A stretch of DNA of 64,000 bases, taken from Brevundimonas sp. PAMC22021 (GTDB lineage Bacteria > Pseudomonadota > Alphaproteobacteria > Caulobacterales > Caulobacteraceae). This document shows, piece after piece, positions 1 to 11,613 of the stretch; within the stretch, counting starts at the first letter, position 1; every line of letters begins with the position of its first letter. A program made the position numbers and the translations under genes. The notes beneath the pieces are model-generated. The model saw nothing but the letters and a program-made list of their open reading frames with translations, did not search any database and was not told where the DNA came from. Location of the stretch: assembly GCF_019443405.1 (NCBI RefSeq), contig NZ_CP080376.1:1550001-1614000 (forward strand). The letters are read 5' to 3'.

Positions 1-76
1 GGCTTCTTAACTGAGAGGCGGGTAGGCTGGCGCGCGGCTTGCATGCAGCCCGCGCCGAACCGGAGCCCACGCCGTC

Positions 77-559
77 ATGAAACGCCTCCTTGTCGCCCTG
101 GCCCTTCTGGCCGCCGCCACGCCTGCCTTGGCCCAGAATGCCGGTCAGATCGCCAGCGTGCGGCGGGGCGCAAACTGCGGCGGTTGCAACCTGTTCCAGG
201 GTGACTTCTCGGGGCTGGAGCGGCGCGGTCTCAACCTTTCCGGCGCACGCCTGCGTCAGGCGGATCTCAGCCTGTCGGTGATGAACCGGACCCGCTTCTC
301 CAACGCCGACCTGCGCGACGTGGAGGCTTACGGCGGCGTCTTCTCCGGCTCGAACTTCTCGCGCGCCGACCTGACCAACGCCAGCTTCGTCGGCGCCTAT
401 CTGGAGGGCGCCAACTTCTCGGGGGCGCAACTGTCGGGGACCAACCTCTCCGGCGCTGGCCTGGCCCGCGCGACCGGCCTGACCCAGGCCCAACTGAACC
501 GCGCCTGTGGCGACGCCTCGACGGTTCTGCCGCGCGGATTGCGCATCCCCGCCTGCTGA
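77..559 (+). CDS. Secreted pentapeptide-repeat protein (160 aa)
   Basis: The protein opens with a clear Sec signal peptide (residues 1-20, cleavage after ALA). A run of A(D/N)LXX-type pentapeptide repeats follows from about residue 45 to 130, which in this family folds into a right-handed quadrilateral beta-helix. Four cysteines frame the helix: a CGGC pair at 34/37 and single cysteines at about 144 and 160, the last residue. The same frame recurs in the next gene, so the two are probably tandem paralogs. The likely location is periplasmic or extracellular. The molecular function is unknown; the family includes gyrase-binding members, but nothing here shows that role. Confidence 0.85.
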   Translation: MKRLLVALALLAAATPALAQNAGQIASVRRGANCGGCNLFQGDFSGLERRGLNLSGARLRQADLSLSVMNRTRFSNADLRDVEAYGGVFSGSNFSRADLTNASFVGAYLEGANFSGAQLSGTNLSGAGLARATGLTQAQLNRACGDASTVLPRGLRIPAC

Positions 560-621
560 GCGTCTCCTTCGTTACCGCGATTTAAGTAGGTTCATCAGGC
601 GCTTCGGCGCATGAAGAGAGG

Positions 622-1515
622 GTGGAACAGATCGCCAATCCCCTCTTTCGTCGCCTCTCTGTCGCGCTCGCCGCGGCCAGCTTGACGCTTGCGGCGGCCC
701 CGGCGTCCGCCGGCGTCGAACTGTTGCTGCAAGACCGAGACGTGGCGCGGTCGGTGTCGCTGGGCGGATCGTGCAATCGCTGTGAGCTGTCGGGCCGCAA
801 CCTGACGGGCGCGACCTTTACCGGCGCCACCTTCATCAGCGCCACCCTGGTGGGATCGGATTTGCGCGGCGCCGAACTGGTGGGGTCCAACTTCACCGGC
901 AGCGACTTCACCCGCGCCAATCTGCGCGGCGTCGAGATCCTGGGGGCCAACTTTGCGGAGGCGAACTTCACCAACGCCTCGCTGGCCGGGGCGGAGGCCC
1001 AAGGGTCCTCGTTCGTGCGGTCCAACCTGTCGCGCGCCGATCTGTCGGGCGCCGAACTGCACGGCGTGAACTTCAACGGCGCGACGCTCAGCGGCGCCAA
1101 TCTCAGCGGCAGCGCGCTGTTCGGCGCCACCCTGGCCAATGTGAAGGCGGCGGGCGCGAACTTCGCCAATGCTCAGGTCAACGCCTCGAACCTGGCGTCG
1201 GGCGACTTCACCGGCGCCTCGTTCCGCGATGCGGAGCTGACGGCGGCGCGCCTGACCGGCGGCCGCTTCGACCGGGCGGACTTTTCCGATGCGGAGATGC
1301 GACGCACCGACATTCGCGGCGTGGACCTGTCCGGCGCTCGCGGCCTTACCCAGGGGCAGGTGTCGCTGGCCTGCGGTGACGCCACAACCCGTCTGCCCGG
1401 TCGCCTGACCGCTCAGGCCTGTCGCGGCGTTATTCGCGTGATCCGCACGCCTCCCGCGCCGCCTGCTCCGCCCATTCCGCCACGCCAGCGCAATCTGGTT
1501 CTGGTCTCCGAATAG
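622..1515 (+). CDS. Secreted pentapeptide-repeat protein (297 aa)
   Basis: I chose the GTG at 622 because it gives a signal peptide (about residues 1-30, ending ASA); the nearby ATG at 611 is in another frame. The body is a long series of A(D/N)LSG / A(D/N)FTG pentapeptide repeats, about residues 55-235. It shares with the preceding gene a CNRC pair before the helix (51/54), a GLTQ-Q segment after it, and a CGD-T-LP segment ending in a cysteine. Unlike its neighbour it carries a proline-rich tail. It lies 62 bases after the first paralog on the same strand. The function is unknown, probably extracytoplasmic. Confidence 0.82.
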   Translation: MEQIANPLFRRLSVALAAASLTLAAAPASAGVELLLQDRDVARSVSLGGSCNRCELSGRNLTGATFTGATFISATLVGSDLRGAELVGSNFTGSDFTRANLRGVEILGANFAEANFTNASLAGAEAQGSSFVRSNLSRADLSGAELHGVNFNGATLSGANLSGSALFGATLANVKAAGANFANAQVNASNLASGDFTGASFRDAELTAARLTGGRFDRADFSDAEMRRTDIRGVDLSGARGLTQGQVSLACGDATTRLPGRLTAQACRGVIRVIRTPPAPPAPPIPPRQRNLVLVSE

Positions 1516-1544
1516 TCTCCTCCCCATCAAGGATGGGGAGGAGA
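1516..1544. terminator. Bidirectional hairpin between convergent genes
   Basis: A perfect 13-base stem (TCTCCTCCCCATC at 1516-1528 with its complement at 1532-1544) closes a 3-base loop. It begins directly after the pentapeptide gene's stop codon and ends 7 bases before the aspS stop. There is no T-run, so efficiency as an intrinsic terminator is uncertain. The same stem motif recurs at 9302-9332. Confidence 0.6.
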
Positions 1545-1551
1545 TCAGCGG

Positions 1552-3330
<1,779 letters not shown>

Positions 3331-3376
3331 GAAGATCGTCTTGTCGGGGCCGCAGGAGCGGCGAAATGGAACGGCG

Positions 3377-3405
3377 TAGGGCGCATCATCGCCCCGGAAA
3401 GTCAA
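3377..3405 (-). promoter_or_regulatory. Possible aspS promoter
   Basis: On the minus strand a TTGACT hexamer (3400-3405) lies 17 bases upstream of GCCCTA (3377-3382). This would place transcription start near 3370, about 40 bases before the aspS start codon. The -35 match is good and the -10 is weak, so this is a tentative call. Confidence 0.33.
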
Positions 3406-3469
3406 GGTTGGGGCCTTGCCACGGCGGCTGCACGGTCGCAGCCTCAAACCCTTCCTCAAGGACGCCCCG

Positions 3470-4441
3470 ATGCACCTTTCACGTCTTGCCGGCGTGCTCA
3501 TTTGTCTAGTTGCCCTCGCCTGGCGACCGGCGGCGGCTGCCGAGAGCGGTCTTGCCGGCGCCTGGGCATGGAAGGTCGAGGGTGAGACGATCTTCATTCT
3601 CAGGCTCGACACCGATCCAGGCGCAGGCGGATCGACAGAGGGACCAAGCTCGATGAGCCTCACCTCGGCGGCAGGAGGGGTCCAGCTATCTGAGCTTCAG
3701 ATGCCTGTCGTCCATCGCACTCTCCAGTTCATAAGGGCGACGGGTGCCGGCGCCCTGTACCGCACCGTGACCGACGATCCGAGCCAAAGCAGTGAATACG
3801 AAGTCCGGCGCGAAGCCGATGGATCTACCGCCTTGGTGCTGGTGGGCTCCCCTCTTCCGCCACTGCCGCTGCAACGCGTGCCGTCAGATGTAACGGTCGG
3901 TCCGTGGGACCCGGCGCGAACCTACAGCTACACTCCGCCTTCCCTTCAGGATAACGCCGAGCTCCGGGCGCTCTTCGATGCTGACCAAGCGGCTCGACAC
4001 GTCGAGGACATCGACTGGACAGTGGTGTCGGCTCATGACGCCGAGCGCCGCGCCCAGATGCGCGGTATGCTGGATCGAGGCGAGGTTCGAAGCGGGTCTG
4101 ATTACAGAAGAGCCGCCTTCATCTTCCAACACGGCGGAAAGCCGGAAGATTATCTCCTCGCGCACGCGCTTGCCGACGCCGCTGTCGCGCTTGGGCAGGT
4201 CGACGCTGCATGGATCGCCGCCGCCACCCTCGACCGCTACCTTCAATCCATCGCGAAGCCGCAAATCTACGGGACCCAGTTTGTTCGCAGGAACGAAGAC
4301 GTCGGCTTCTCTCAAGGAGATCTCGACAGGAACCTATTGCCGGAGGCAGTGCGGTCCGCAGCGGGCGTTCCGACGTTAGAGGCGCAGGAAGATCAACTGC
4401 GTATGATGAACGAGCAAGCCGCCGCCACGCCTTCCGGGTGA
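3470..4441 (+). CDS. Secreted protein with DUF6624-like C-terminal domain
   Basis: I chose the ATG at 3470 because it gives a clean signal peptide ([18 protein letters not shown], cleavage near AAA-ES), making a 323-aa exported protein. The N-terminal half (about 25-145) looks like an all-beta domain of unknown type. The C-terminal half has the pattern R-x-x-M-L-D-R-G, Y-R-R-A-A-x-I-x-Q-H-G, D-Y-L-L-A-H-x-[12 protein letters not shown]. This matches the uncharacterised DUF6624 family and strongly resembles the protein at 44665-45216. No catalytic motif is evident. It is divergent from aspS. Confidence 0.7.
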   Translation: MHLSRLAGVLICLVALAWRPAAAAESGLAGAWAWKVEGETIFILRLDTDPGAGGSTEGPSSMSLTSAAGGVQLSELQMPVVHRTLQFIRATGAGALYRTVTDDPSQSSEYEVRREADGSTALVLVGSPLPPLPLQRVPSDVTVGPWDPARTYSYTPPSLQDNAELRALFDADQAARHVEDIDWTVVSAHDAERRAQMRGMLDRGEVRSGSDYRRAAFIFQHGGKPEDYLLAHALADAAVALGQVDAAWIAAATLDRYLQSIAKPQIYGTQFVRRNEDVGFSQGDLDRNLLPEAVRSAAGVPTLEAQEDQLRMMNEQAAATPSG

Positions 4442-4480
4442 CCGCGGGTTTTCGACCTAAGAACCTCTACCGAGATCGCC

Positions 4481-4768
4481 ATGTTCGTTGTCATCCTGCG
4501 CTACCTGAAACCCATCGAGGCGGTGGAGGCGAAAACGGCCGAGCATAGGGCATGGCTGGAGCAGCATGTGCAGAGCGGACTGCTGGTCGCCACCGGCCCC
4601 ATGGTTCCAAGGACCGGAGGCGTGCTGCTGGCGCGCGGCGGAGGCACGCGGGAGGCGCTGGTCGCCCTGCTCCGTGACGACCCCTTCCAGGTCCACGGCA
4701 TCGCGGACTACGAGGTGATCGAGTTCGCGCCCGGCAAGTATCATCCCGCTATGGCCGAGTTTCTTTGA
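4481..4768 (+). CDS. YciI family protein
   Basis: A 95-aa protein with the ferredoxin-like alpha/beta fold of YciI proteins: an N-terminal strand (FVVILRYLKP), the R-x-x-H-x-x-W-L helix (AEHRAWLEQHV) and a G-P segment (ATGPMVPRTGG). The C-terminal half reads DPFQVHGIADYEVIEF, close to the family pattern of an aspartate-proline-phenylalanine turn before the last strand. YciI proteins are small cytosolic proteins related to muconolactone isomerases. The biochemical role is usually unknown, and the start was taken at the first ATG. Confidence 0.85.
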   Translation: MFVVILRYLKPIEAVEAKTAEHRAWLEQHVQSGLLVATGPMVPRTGGVLLARGGGTREALVALLRDDPFQVHGIADYEVIEFAPGKYHPAMAEFL

Positions 4769-4856
4769 GGATCATCCACAGGCGGCGGCGACGCTCCCCG
4801 GAACCAACAGGAACCGAACGGCGCGCGGGGACTTGGCGCGTGCTATTGATCCGGCC

Positions 4857-5537
4857 ATGCCTGCCGACGGCGCTCTGAACATCCCGGCCGGAGAGCAGCT
4901 GCGGCTGCCGCTCGAGCGACATGGCGCGTCCGAGGCCTTTGTGGTGTCCGCCAGCAACGAGGCCGCCGTTCGCCTGCTGGAGCGGTGGCCGGACGGCGCG
5001 GGGGCGGTTCTGGCGCTGCATGGACCGGCGGGCTCGGGCAAGAGCCGGCTGGCGGAAATCTGGGCCGAACGGGTCGGCGCCGTCGCCTTGCATGGCGCCG
5101 AGGCCGGGCTGATCGATCCACGCGAAATCGAGGGACGGCCGCTGCTGCTCGATCGGGCCCAGGATGCGGATGACGAGAGCCTGTTTCACCTGATCAACCT
5201 GGCGGTCTCGACGGGGGCGCCGCTGCTGCTCGCCTCGCGCAGCGCGCCGCGTGGATGGGCGACCGCCCTGCCCGACCTGCGCTCGCGCCTGGACGCCATG
5301 CGCACCGTGGGGCTGGAGGCGCCGGATGACGCGGTGCTGGCGGCCATTCTGCGGACGCGCTTCGCCGAGCGCAGCATCGCGCCGGCGCCGGAGGTGATCG
5401 ACTATCTGGTGCGGCGGCTGGATAGGTCGGCCGAGGCCGCCGCAGCCGCCGTCGAGCGACTGGATGCCCGACACCGGCCGGTGACGCGGGTTCTGGCCCG
5501 CGAAGTGCTGGACGAGCTGCAGGCCGAGGGCGGCTGA
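4857..5537 (+). CDS. hdaA: DnaA-related regulatory inactivator HdaA
   Basis: A 226-aa AAA+ protein related to the ATPase domain of DnaA. The clamp-binding hexapeptide QLRLPL lies at about residues 14-19, the motif Hda proteins use to bind the DNA polymerase sliding clamp. A Walker A loop (GPAGSGKSR) follows at about residue 60. With the clamp it stimulates ATP hydrolysis by DnaA and limits over-initiation; in Caulobacter HdaA does this job. I prefer ATG 4857 over the in-frame TTG at 4833 because the clamp motif normally sits very near the N-terminus. It is followed by ppk1, as in related genomes. Confidence 0.88.
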   Translation: MPADGALNIPAGEQLRLPLERHGASEAFVVSASNEAAVRLLERWPDGAGAVLALHGPAGSGKSRLAEIWAERVGAVALHGAEAGLIDPREIEGRPLLLDRAQDADDESLFHLINLAVSTGAPLLLASRSAPRGWATALPDLRSRLDAMRTVGLEAPDDAVLAAILRTRFAERSIAPAPEVIDYLVRRLDRSAEAAAAAVERLDARHRPVTRVLAREVLDELQAEGG

Positions 5538-5596
5538 AGGCGGCAAATCGCCTCTCTGCGCTTGCGACCGTCACACGGGCGCGCGACATACGATCC

Positions 5597-7813
5597 ATGA
5601 CCGACGCCGCCATTCACGACGCCACCCGAGGTCAGGAGGTGCCCGCCTCGCGCGCCCCGCAGCTGGCGCTAAGCGAAGAGCTGATGGCCTCGCCCGAGCG
5701 GTTCTTCAATCGCGAAACCTCGTGGCTGGCGTTCAACGAGCGCGTGCTGGAAGAGGCCGCCAATCCGCTGCACCCGCTGCTGGAGCGGCTGCGGTTCCTG
5801 TCGATCTCGGCCAACAATCTGGACGAGTTCTTCATGACGCGCGTGGCCGGCCTGAAGGGCCAGTTGCGCGAGCGGGTGCGCGTGCTATCGGCTGACGGAC
5901 TGTCGCCGGCCGAGCAACTCGAGCGGATCAACATCGCCGCCGGCCAGCTGATGGCCGAGCAGCAGGTGCGCTGGCGCCAGTTGCGGCGCGAACTGGCCGA
6001 GTGCGGCATCGAGGTGGTCAGCGGCGGACGCCTGACCAAGACAGAACGCGATCGGCTTGAACCCGAGTTCCTGAACCAGCTGTTCGCCATCCTCACCCCA
6101 CTGGCGATCGATCCGGCGCACCCGTTCCCCTTCCTGCCCAACCTCGGTTTCTCTCTGGCGTTGAAGCTGAGGCGCAAGGGCGAGACCCGCACCTTCTACG
6201 CCCTGGTTCCGGTGCCGACCCAGGTGCGGCGGTTCTGGGCGCTGTCGGTCGATGGACGGTCGGCGAAGGGCCGCCAGCGATTCGTCTCACTGGAAGACGT
6301 GCTGGTCCTGTTCATCGATCACCTGTTTCCCGGCTGCGAAGTGCTGGAGAAGGGCGTGCTGCGCCTGATCCGCGATTCGGACATCGAGATCGAGGAAGAG
6401 GCCGAGGACCTGGTGCTGGAGTTCGAGGAGGCGCTGAAACAGCGGCGTCTGGGCTCGGTGGTGCGGGTCAAGATCGAAGCCTCAATGCCGCCCGATCTGC
6501 GCGACTTCATTGTCGAGGAACTTCAGGCCGCGCCGCAGGACGTGGTGCTGGTGGACGGCATGCTGGGGCTGGCGCAGCTGGGCGAACTGATCCCCCCTGA
6601 TCGGCCCGAGCTGAAGTTCAAAGGCTACGAACCCCGCTATCCCGAGCGCGTGCGCGACAACGGCGGCGACATTTTTGCGTCGGTGCGGGAAAAGGACATG
6701 CTGATCCACCACCCGTTCGAGAGCTTCGACGTGGTGGTGCAGTTCCTGCGCCAGGCGGCGCGCGACCCCAACGTCCTGGCAATCAAGCAGACGCTCTACC
6801 GCACCTCCAAGGACAGTCCCATCGTCGCGGCGCTGATCGAGGCGGCCGAGAACGGCAAGAACGTCACCGCTCTGGTCGAGCTGAAGGCTCGCTTTGACGA
6901 GGAGGCCAATCTGCGCTGGGCCCGCGCCATGGAGCGCGCGGGCGTCCACGTCGTCTTCGGCTTCGTCGAGTACAAGACCCACGCCAAGCTGAGCGTCGTC
7001 GTGCGCCGCGAGGGCGAAGGCCTGAAGACCTACTGCCACTTCGGCACCGGCAACTACCATCCGGTGACGGCCAAGATCTACACCGACCTGTCGCTGTTCA
7101 GCTCCGATCCCGTGCTGGGGCGGGACGCCAGCCGGGTGTTCAACTACATCACCGGCTATGCGACGCCGGACGAGCTGGAGGCGCTGGTTGTCTCGCCGCT
7201 GAACATGAAGTCCACGCTGATCGAGTTGATCGGCAAGGAGATGTCGGCCGCCGCCATGGGCAAGCCGGCCGCCATCTGGGTCAAGCTGAACTCGCTGGTG
7301 GACCCCGAGATCATCGACGCCCTGTACCGCGCCAGCCAGTGGGGCGTGCGCATCGACCTGGTGGTGCGCGGCATCTGCTGCCTGCGCCCCGGCGTCCCCG
7401 GCCTTTCGGAGAACATCCGGGTCAAGTCCATCGTCGGCCGCTTCCTGGAGCACAGCCGGATCGTCGCCTTCGCCAACGGCCAGGACCTGCCGAGCGACAA
7501 GGCCAAGGTCTTCATCTCCTCGGCCGACTGGATGCCGCGCAATCTGGACAGGCGCGTCGAGTTGATGACGCCGATCCGGAACGCAACGGTGCACGATCAG
7601 GTTCTGGACCAGATCATGGTCGCCAACCTCAAGGACGATGCGCAGAGCTGGGTGCTGGACGCCGCCGGACGCTACACGCGCGTCCAGCCGGTCGATCCGG
7701 AACGGCCCTTCTCGGCGCACAAATATTTCATGACCAATCCCAGCCTGTCCGGTCGCGGCCGCAAGGTGAAGACCCGTCCCGAAGAGCTGCGGCTCGAGCG
7801 GCCGGCTCGCTGA
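5597..7813 (+). CDS. ppk1: Polyphosphate kinase 1
   Basis: A 738-aa PPK1 that reversibly polymerises the gamma-phosphate of ATP into inorganic polyphosphate. The N-terminal domain motif [19 protein letters not shown] is at about residues 36-55. The first catalytic histidine segment reads [15 protein letters not shown] and leads into [10 protein letters not shown]. The second histidine segment is [12 protein letters not shown], followed by [15 protein letters not shown]. Length and order are standard. The stop codon overlaps the start of ppx by one base (TGATG), so synthesis and degradation enzymes are translationally coupled. Confidence 0.97.
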   Translation: MTDAAIHDATRGQEVPASRAPQLALSEELMASPERFFNRETSWLAFNERVLEEAANPLHPLLERLRFLSISANNLDEFFMTRVAGLKGQLRERVRVLSADGLSPAEQLERINIAAGQLMAEQQVRWRQLRRELAECGIEVVSGGRLTKTERDRLEPEFLNQLFAILTPLAIDPAHPFPFLPNLGFSLALKLRRKGETRTFYALVPVPTQVRRFWALSVDGRSAKGRQRFVSLEDVLVLFIDHLFPGCEVLEKGVLRLIRDSDIEIEEEAEDLVLEFEEALKQRRLGSVVRVKIEASMPPDLRDFIVEELQAAPQDVVLVDGMLGLAQLGELIPPDRPELKFKGYEPRYPERVRDNGGDIFASVREKDMLIHHPFESFDVVVQFLRQAARDPNVLAIKQTLYRTSKDSPIVAALIEAAENGKNVTALVELKARFDEEANLRWARAMERAGVHVVFGFVEYKTHAKLSVVVRREGEGLKTYCHFGTGNYHPVTAKIYTDLSLFSSDPVLGRDASRVFNYITGYATPDELEALVVSPLNMKSTLIELIGKEMSAAAMGKPAAIWVKLNSLVDPEIIDALYRASQWGVRIDLVVRGICCLRPGVPGLSENIRVKSIVGRFLEHSRIVAFANGQDLPSDKAKVFISSADWMPRNLDRRVELMTPIRNATVHDQVLDQIMVANLKDDAQSWVLDAAGRYTRVQPVDPERPFSAHKYFMTNPSLSGRGRKVKTRPEELRLERPAR

Positions 7814-9297
7814 TGGCCGATCTGCCCGCGCCGCGCGACATCGCGGCCATCGATATCGGATCGAACTCCGTCCGCCTGGTGCTCTACCGGCTGGAAGGTC
7901 GCGCGATCTGGACGGTTTTCAACGAGAAGGTGCTGGCGGGCCTCGGCCGCGACCTGCCCGTCACCGGTCGGCTGTCGGCGGAGGGCCTGCCGATGGCGAT
8001 GACGGCGCTGCGCCGTTTCGCCGCCGTGCTTGAGGGGGTCCGGCCGGAGAAAACCCTGATCGCCGCCACCGCCGCCGTGCGCGAGGCTGCGGACGGCCCC
8101 GAGTTCTGCGAACGCGTCGCCGCCGAGACGGGACTGAAGATCCGCGTCCTGTCCGGCGAGGAAGAGGCGCGCTATGCGGCGCTGGGCGTGCTGGCCGGCG
8201 CCCCGCGCGCGCATGGCGTTTCCGCCGACATGGGCGGCGCCAGCCTGGAACTGACGCGCCTCAACGGCCACGGCGTAGAAGGGGGCGTAACCCTGCCGCT
8301 CGGTCCTTTCGCGCTGGCGGACGGCAAACCGTTCGACGCGGCCCGAATTCGGGCTCGGATCGACGAACGGTTGTCGACTGTGGCCGACGAGTTCCGCGCC
8401 GAACGCCTGTACGCGGTTGGCGGCGCCTGGCGCACTTTGGCCCAGGTGCAGATGCGGTTGAAGGACTATCCGCTTCATGTCGTGCACCAGTACGAGATGA
8501 CAGCCGACGAGGCGCTGGAAGCCGCGCAGATGGTGGCGCAGCAGTCCAGGCAGCTTCTGGAACGACAGCCGGGCGTATCGAGAAAGCGGGCCGAGACCCT
8601 GCCCTACGCCGGTCTGGTGCTGGAGGGCCTGATCCGGCATCTGGGTCTTCGCACCATCGAGGTCTCGGCCTGGGGCGTGCGCGAAGGTCTGCTGTTCGAG
8701 CAGTTGGACGCGCCGGAAAAGGCCGCCGATCCGCTGCTGGCCGGCTGCGCAGCGCTGGGTGGGCGGCAAGGCATCTCTCCTGCTCTGCCGGGCGCCTTGA
8801 ACGGCTGGATTTCCGGCATCGTGGCCGTCCTGCCGCCCGCATTCGGCGCCGAGCGCGACCGGGTGCTGACCGACGCAGCCTGTCGCCTGGCCGACCTCGG
8901 CGCGCGGCTGCACCCGGACCACAGGCTGGAGCTGGTGTTCGACCAGGTTCTGCGCGCCCCGGTGCCGGGACAGAGCCACGCCGAACGGGCCTTTCTGGCG
9001 GTCGCAGTCAACGCCCGCTACGGCGGCCCGGCCGCCACGCCCGAGCCCCAGACCATCGCACGCCTGCTGGACGAGCGGTCGGCGCGGCGCGCCCGCGCGC
9101 TGGGACTGGCGATCCGTCTGGCCTGCGACCTGTCGGGTCGTTCGCCGCAACTGCTGGCCAACGCCAGCGCGACCGTCGGCGACGACGCTCTGCGCCTCCA
9201 GGCGCGTCAAGGCTACGCCGACGTGCTGCTGGGCGAACAAACCCGCAAGCGCGCCAAGGCTCTGGCTGAGGCGATGGGCCTGGAACTCAGCATCTGA
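7813..9297 (+). CDS. ppx: Exopolyphosphatase (Ppx/GppA family)
   Basis: A 494-aa member of the actin-like Ppx/GppA family, which removes terminal phosphates from polyphosphate or hydrolyses pppGpp. The phosphate-1 loop reads AIDIGSNSVRLVLY at residues 10-23, and SADMGGASLEL is the phosphate-2 loop. The C-terminal third fits the HD-like domain of the longer family members. The start is fixed by the ATG overlapping the ppk1 stop, although the frame is open far upstream. The ppk1 pairing favours polyphosphate as substrate, but Ppx and GppA cannot be separated here. Confidence 0.93.
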   Translation: MADLPAPRDIAAIDIGSNSVRLVLYRLEGRAIWTVFNEKVLAGLGRDLPVTGRLSAEGLPMAMTALRRFAAVLEGVRPEKTLIAATAAVREAADGPEFCERVAAETGLKIRVLSGEEEARYAALGVLAGAPRAHGVSADMGGASLELTRLNGHGVEGGVTLPLGPFALADGKPFDAARIRARIDERLSTVADEFRAERLYAVGGAWRTLAQVQMRLKDYPLHVVHQYEMTADEALEAAQMVAQQSRQLLERQPGVSRKRAETLPYAGLVLEGLIRHLGLRTIEVSAWGVREGLLFEQLDAPEKAADPLLAGCAALGGRQGISPALPGALNGWISGIVAVLPPAFGAERDRVLTDAACRLADLGARLHPDHRLELVFDQVLRAPVPGQSHAERAFLAVAVNARYGGPAATPEPQTIARLLDERSARRARALGLAIRLACDLSGRSPQLLANASATVGDDALRLQARQGYADVLLGEQTRKRAKALAEAMGLELSI

Positions 9298-9301
9298 ACC
9301 G

Positions 9302-9332
9302 CTCTCCGCCCCATCGCAGATGGGGAGGAGAG
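9302..9332. terminator. Hairpin between convergent ppx and rnd
   Basis: A 14-base stem with one mismatch (CTCTCCGCCCCATC at 9302-9315 against 9319-9332) closes a 3-base loop. It starts 4 bases after the ppx stop and ends 8 bases before the rnd stop. It is nearly the same stem as at 1516-1544 and probably acts in both directions. Confidence 0.6.
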
Positions 9333-9340
9333 TTCTCGGG

Positions 9341-10492
9341 TCAGCCCTCGATCTCGACCACCTCGACGCGGGCGCCGTTGAGCACCAGCGCGATCTCGCC
9401 GCGCTTCAGTTTCAGGGCATCCTCGCCGAACAGCTGACGGCGCCAGCCCTTCATTGCCTCGACGTCGGCTGCGTCGCTGAGCGCGATCTTCTCCAGGTCT
9501 GAGACGGTGGCGATCAGCTTGGAGGCGACGCCCGCATTGTCGCTCTTGGCCTTCAGCAGCACCTTGAGCAGTTCGACCACCGAAGGCGGCGCGGGCTGGT
9601 TGTGAGCGGGCCGATCCATCTTGGGCGCATGCGCCTCCGGATCGGCCAGGACGCGCTTCAGTTCCTCTGACAGTTCCAGCCCCAGGCGCGAGCCGCCGAA
9701 TCCCTTGGGCACCGAACGCAGACGGTTGAACGCCTCGGGGTCGGTCGGCGCCTGCTGGGCGATCTCGTCGACGCCTTCGTCTTTCAGGATGCGGCCGCGC
9801 GGCTGGTCGCGCTCCTGCGCCGCACGCTCGCGCCACACAGCCACGGCCTTGAAGGCCGCCAGGTATTTGGCCGAGTACTTCTTGGGCCGCAGCCGCTTCC
9901 AGGCGTTCTCGGGATCGGTGTCATAGAGCGCCGGATCGGTCAGCCCCTCCATCTCCGACATGACCCAATCCAGCCGGGCTTCCTTGTGCAGGCGGTCACG
10001 CAGCTTGGGATACAGGGCTGCCAGGTGCGTCACGTCGCCCAGCGCATAGGTCAGCTGACTGTCCGACAGCGGCCGGCGCGCCCAGTCGGTGAAGCGGCTG
10101 CCCTTGTCCAGATCGATCTTCAGCGTCTGGCGCACCAGCGAATCATAGGCCACCTGCTCGCCGAATCCCGCCGCCATGGCCGCCACCTGGGTGTCGAACA
10201 GCGGCCGCGGCATGGCGCCGAGACGCACGAAGATCTCCACGTCCTGGCGGCAGGCGTGGAAGACCTTGACGATGTTCGGGTCGCGCAGAATGTCCAGGAA
10301 CGGTTCCAGATCGAGCCCGTCGGCCATCGGATCGATGATGCCGGCGTGTTCGGTCGAGGCCGCCTGGATCAGGCACAGCTTGGGCCAATAGGTCGTCTCG
10401 CGCATGAACTCGGTGTCCACCGCGACAAAGGGAGCGGCGGACAGGCGGGCGCAGAACTCGGCCAGCGCCTCATTGGTGGTGATCGGCGTCAT
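9341..10492 (-). CDS. rnd: Ribonuclease D
   Basis: A 383-aa 3'-5' exoribonuclease of the DEDDy family that trims tRNA precursors and other stable RNAs. The exonuclease motifs are visible: DTEF near residue 26 (Exo I), FHACRQDVEIF (Exo II) and YALGDVTHLAALY (Exo III, with the tyrosine that makes it DEDDy). Two HRDC-like helical regions occupy the C-terminal half. I chose ATG 10492 because the DEDD domain starts directly after it; the longer open frame adds 16 residues without family support. It is divergent from purM with 80 bases between the starts. Confidence 0.94.
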   Translation of the reverse strand: MTPITTNEALAEFCARLSAAPFVAVDTEFMRETTYWPKLCLIQAASTEHAGIIDPMADGLDLEPFLDILRDPNIVKVFHACRQDVEIFVRLGAMPRPLFDTQVAAMAAGFGEQVAYDSLVRQTLKIDLDKGSRFTDWARRPLSDSQLTYALGDVTHLAALYPKLRDRLHKEARLDWVMSEMEGLTDPALYDTDPENAWKRLRPKKYSAKYLAAFKAVAVWRERAAQERDQPRGRILKDEGVDEIAQQAPTDPEAFNRLRSVPKGFGGSRLGLELSEELKRVLADPEAHAPKMDRPAHNQPAPPSVVELLKVLLKAKSDNAGVASKLIATVSDLEKIALSDAADVEAMKGWRRQLFGEDALKLKRGEIALVLNGARVEVVEIEG

Positions 10493-10572
10493 TCCGGTGC
10501 TATAGCGCGGCGCGACCGCATTGTGGCAAGACGCCGCCACAGTTTTCCGCCTTCCGATTCAGGCCGTGACCC

Positions 10573-11613
10573 ATGAGCGACACCGACCGTTCCACAACAA
10601 ACGGCCTGACCTATGCCGACGCCGGCGTGGACATCGACGCCGGAGAGATGCTGGTCGAGCACATCAAGCCGCTGGCGAAATCCACCGCACGACCGGGATC
10701 GGAGCCGTCTCTAGGCGGCTTCGGCGCCCTGTTCGACCTGAAGGCGGCGGGGTTCGAGGACCCGCTGATCGTCACCACCACCGACGGCGTGGGCACCAAG
10801 TTGAAGATCGCCATCGAGACCGGCCGGCACGACGGCGTCGGGATCGACCTGGTCGCCATGTGCGTCAACGACCTGTTGGCTCAGGGCGCCGAGCCGCTGC
10901 TGTTCCTGGACTACTACGCCACGGGCAAGCTGGAGATCGACGCCGCGCGCCGGGTCGTCTCGGGCATCGCCGAAGGCTGCCGTCAGGCCGGATGCGCCCT
11001 GGTCGGCGGCGAAACGGCAGAGATGCCGGGCATGTACGGCGGCGGCGACTATGACCTGGCGGGCTTCAGTCTCGGCGCGGTCGAGCGGGGTCAGGCCCTG
11101 CCCTATCTGGACCGCCAATCGGCGGGCGACGTCATCATCGGCGTCGGCTCGTCGGGCCCGCACTCCAACGGCTACTCGCTGATCCGCAAGGTGGTGCAGA
11201 AGTCCGGACTGGCTTGGGGCGACGACGCCCCCTTCGCCATCGATCGTTCGCTGGCCCAGGCGCTGATGGAGCCGACGCGCATCTATGTGAAGTCGGTGCT
11301 GCCGCTGATGAAGGACGGCCTGGTCAAGGGCGCGGCGCATATCACCGGCGGCGGGCTGATCGAGAACCCGCCGCGCTGCATCGCCGAAGGGCTTGAGGCC
11401 GCCTTTGACTGGAGCGCCTGGCAGGCGCCGCCGGTGTTCCAGTGGCTGGCGGAGACGGGCGGCATCTCGGATCACGAGATGCGCCGGACCTTTAACTGCG
11501 GCGTCGGCTTTATCCTGATCGTGTCGCCCGAGAACGCCGAGCCGGTGCTGGAGGCGCTGCTGACCGCCGGCGAGATCGCCTTTGTCTGCGGACAGTTGCA
11601 AGCCGCCGCATGA
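10573..11613 (+). CDS. purM: Phosphoribosylformylglycinamidine cyclo-ligase
   Basis: A 346-aa AIR synthetase that closes the imidazole ring in step five of de novo purine synthesis, using ATP on FGAM. The N-terminal Y-A-D-A-G-V-D motif, the glycine-rich [12 protein letters not shown] stretch, [30 protein letters not shown] and [15 protein letters not shown] are all textbook PurM. Its stop codon overlaps the purN start by four bases (ATGA), so the two genes are translationally coupled. purF lies in the same window at 62 kb but is not linked. Confidence 0.97.
   Translation: MSDTDRSTTNGLTYADAGVDIDAGEMLVEHIKPLAKSTARPGSEPSLGGFGALFDLKAAGFEDPLIVTTTDGVGTKLKIAIETGRHDGVGIDLVAMCVNDLLAQGAEPLLFLDYYATGKLEIDAARRVVSGIAEGCRQAGCALVGGETAEMPGMYGGGDYDLAGFSLGAVERGQALPYLDRQSAGDVIIGVGSSGPHSNGYSLIRKVVQKSGLAWGDDAPFAIDRSLAQALMEPTRIYVKSVLPLMKDGLVKGAAHITGGGLIENPPRCIAEGLEAAFDWSAWQAPPVFQWLAETGGISDHEMRRTFNCGVGFILIVSPENAEPVLEALLTAGEIAFVCGQLQAAA

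Noticed and set aside
560..600. A TTAA-type spaced motif upstream of the second pentapeptide gene, possibly a CtrA site.
   Set aside because: Spacing is six, not seven, and one half is TTAC, so the match is too weak.
595..1530. Long minus-strand open frame opposite the second pentapeptide gene.
   Set aside because: It is a product of high GC and the regular repeats; it has low-complexity Arg/Gly/Ala composition and no domain.
3331..3663. N-terminal extension of aspS.
   Set aside because: The frame stays open for 111 codons but shows no family similarity, and the OB domain begins at the ATG at 3330.
7339..7812. N-terminal extension of ppx inside ppk1.
   Set aside because: It is the alternative frame of ppk1; the ppx core starts at the overlapping ATG at 7813.
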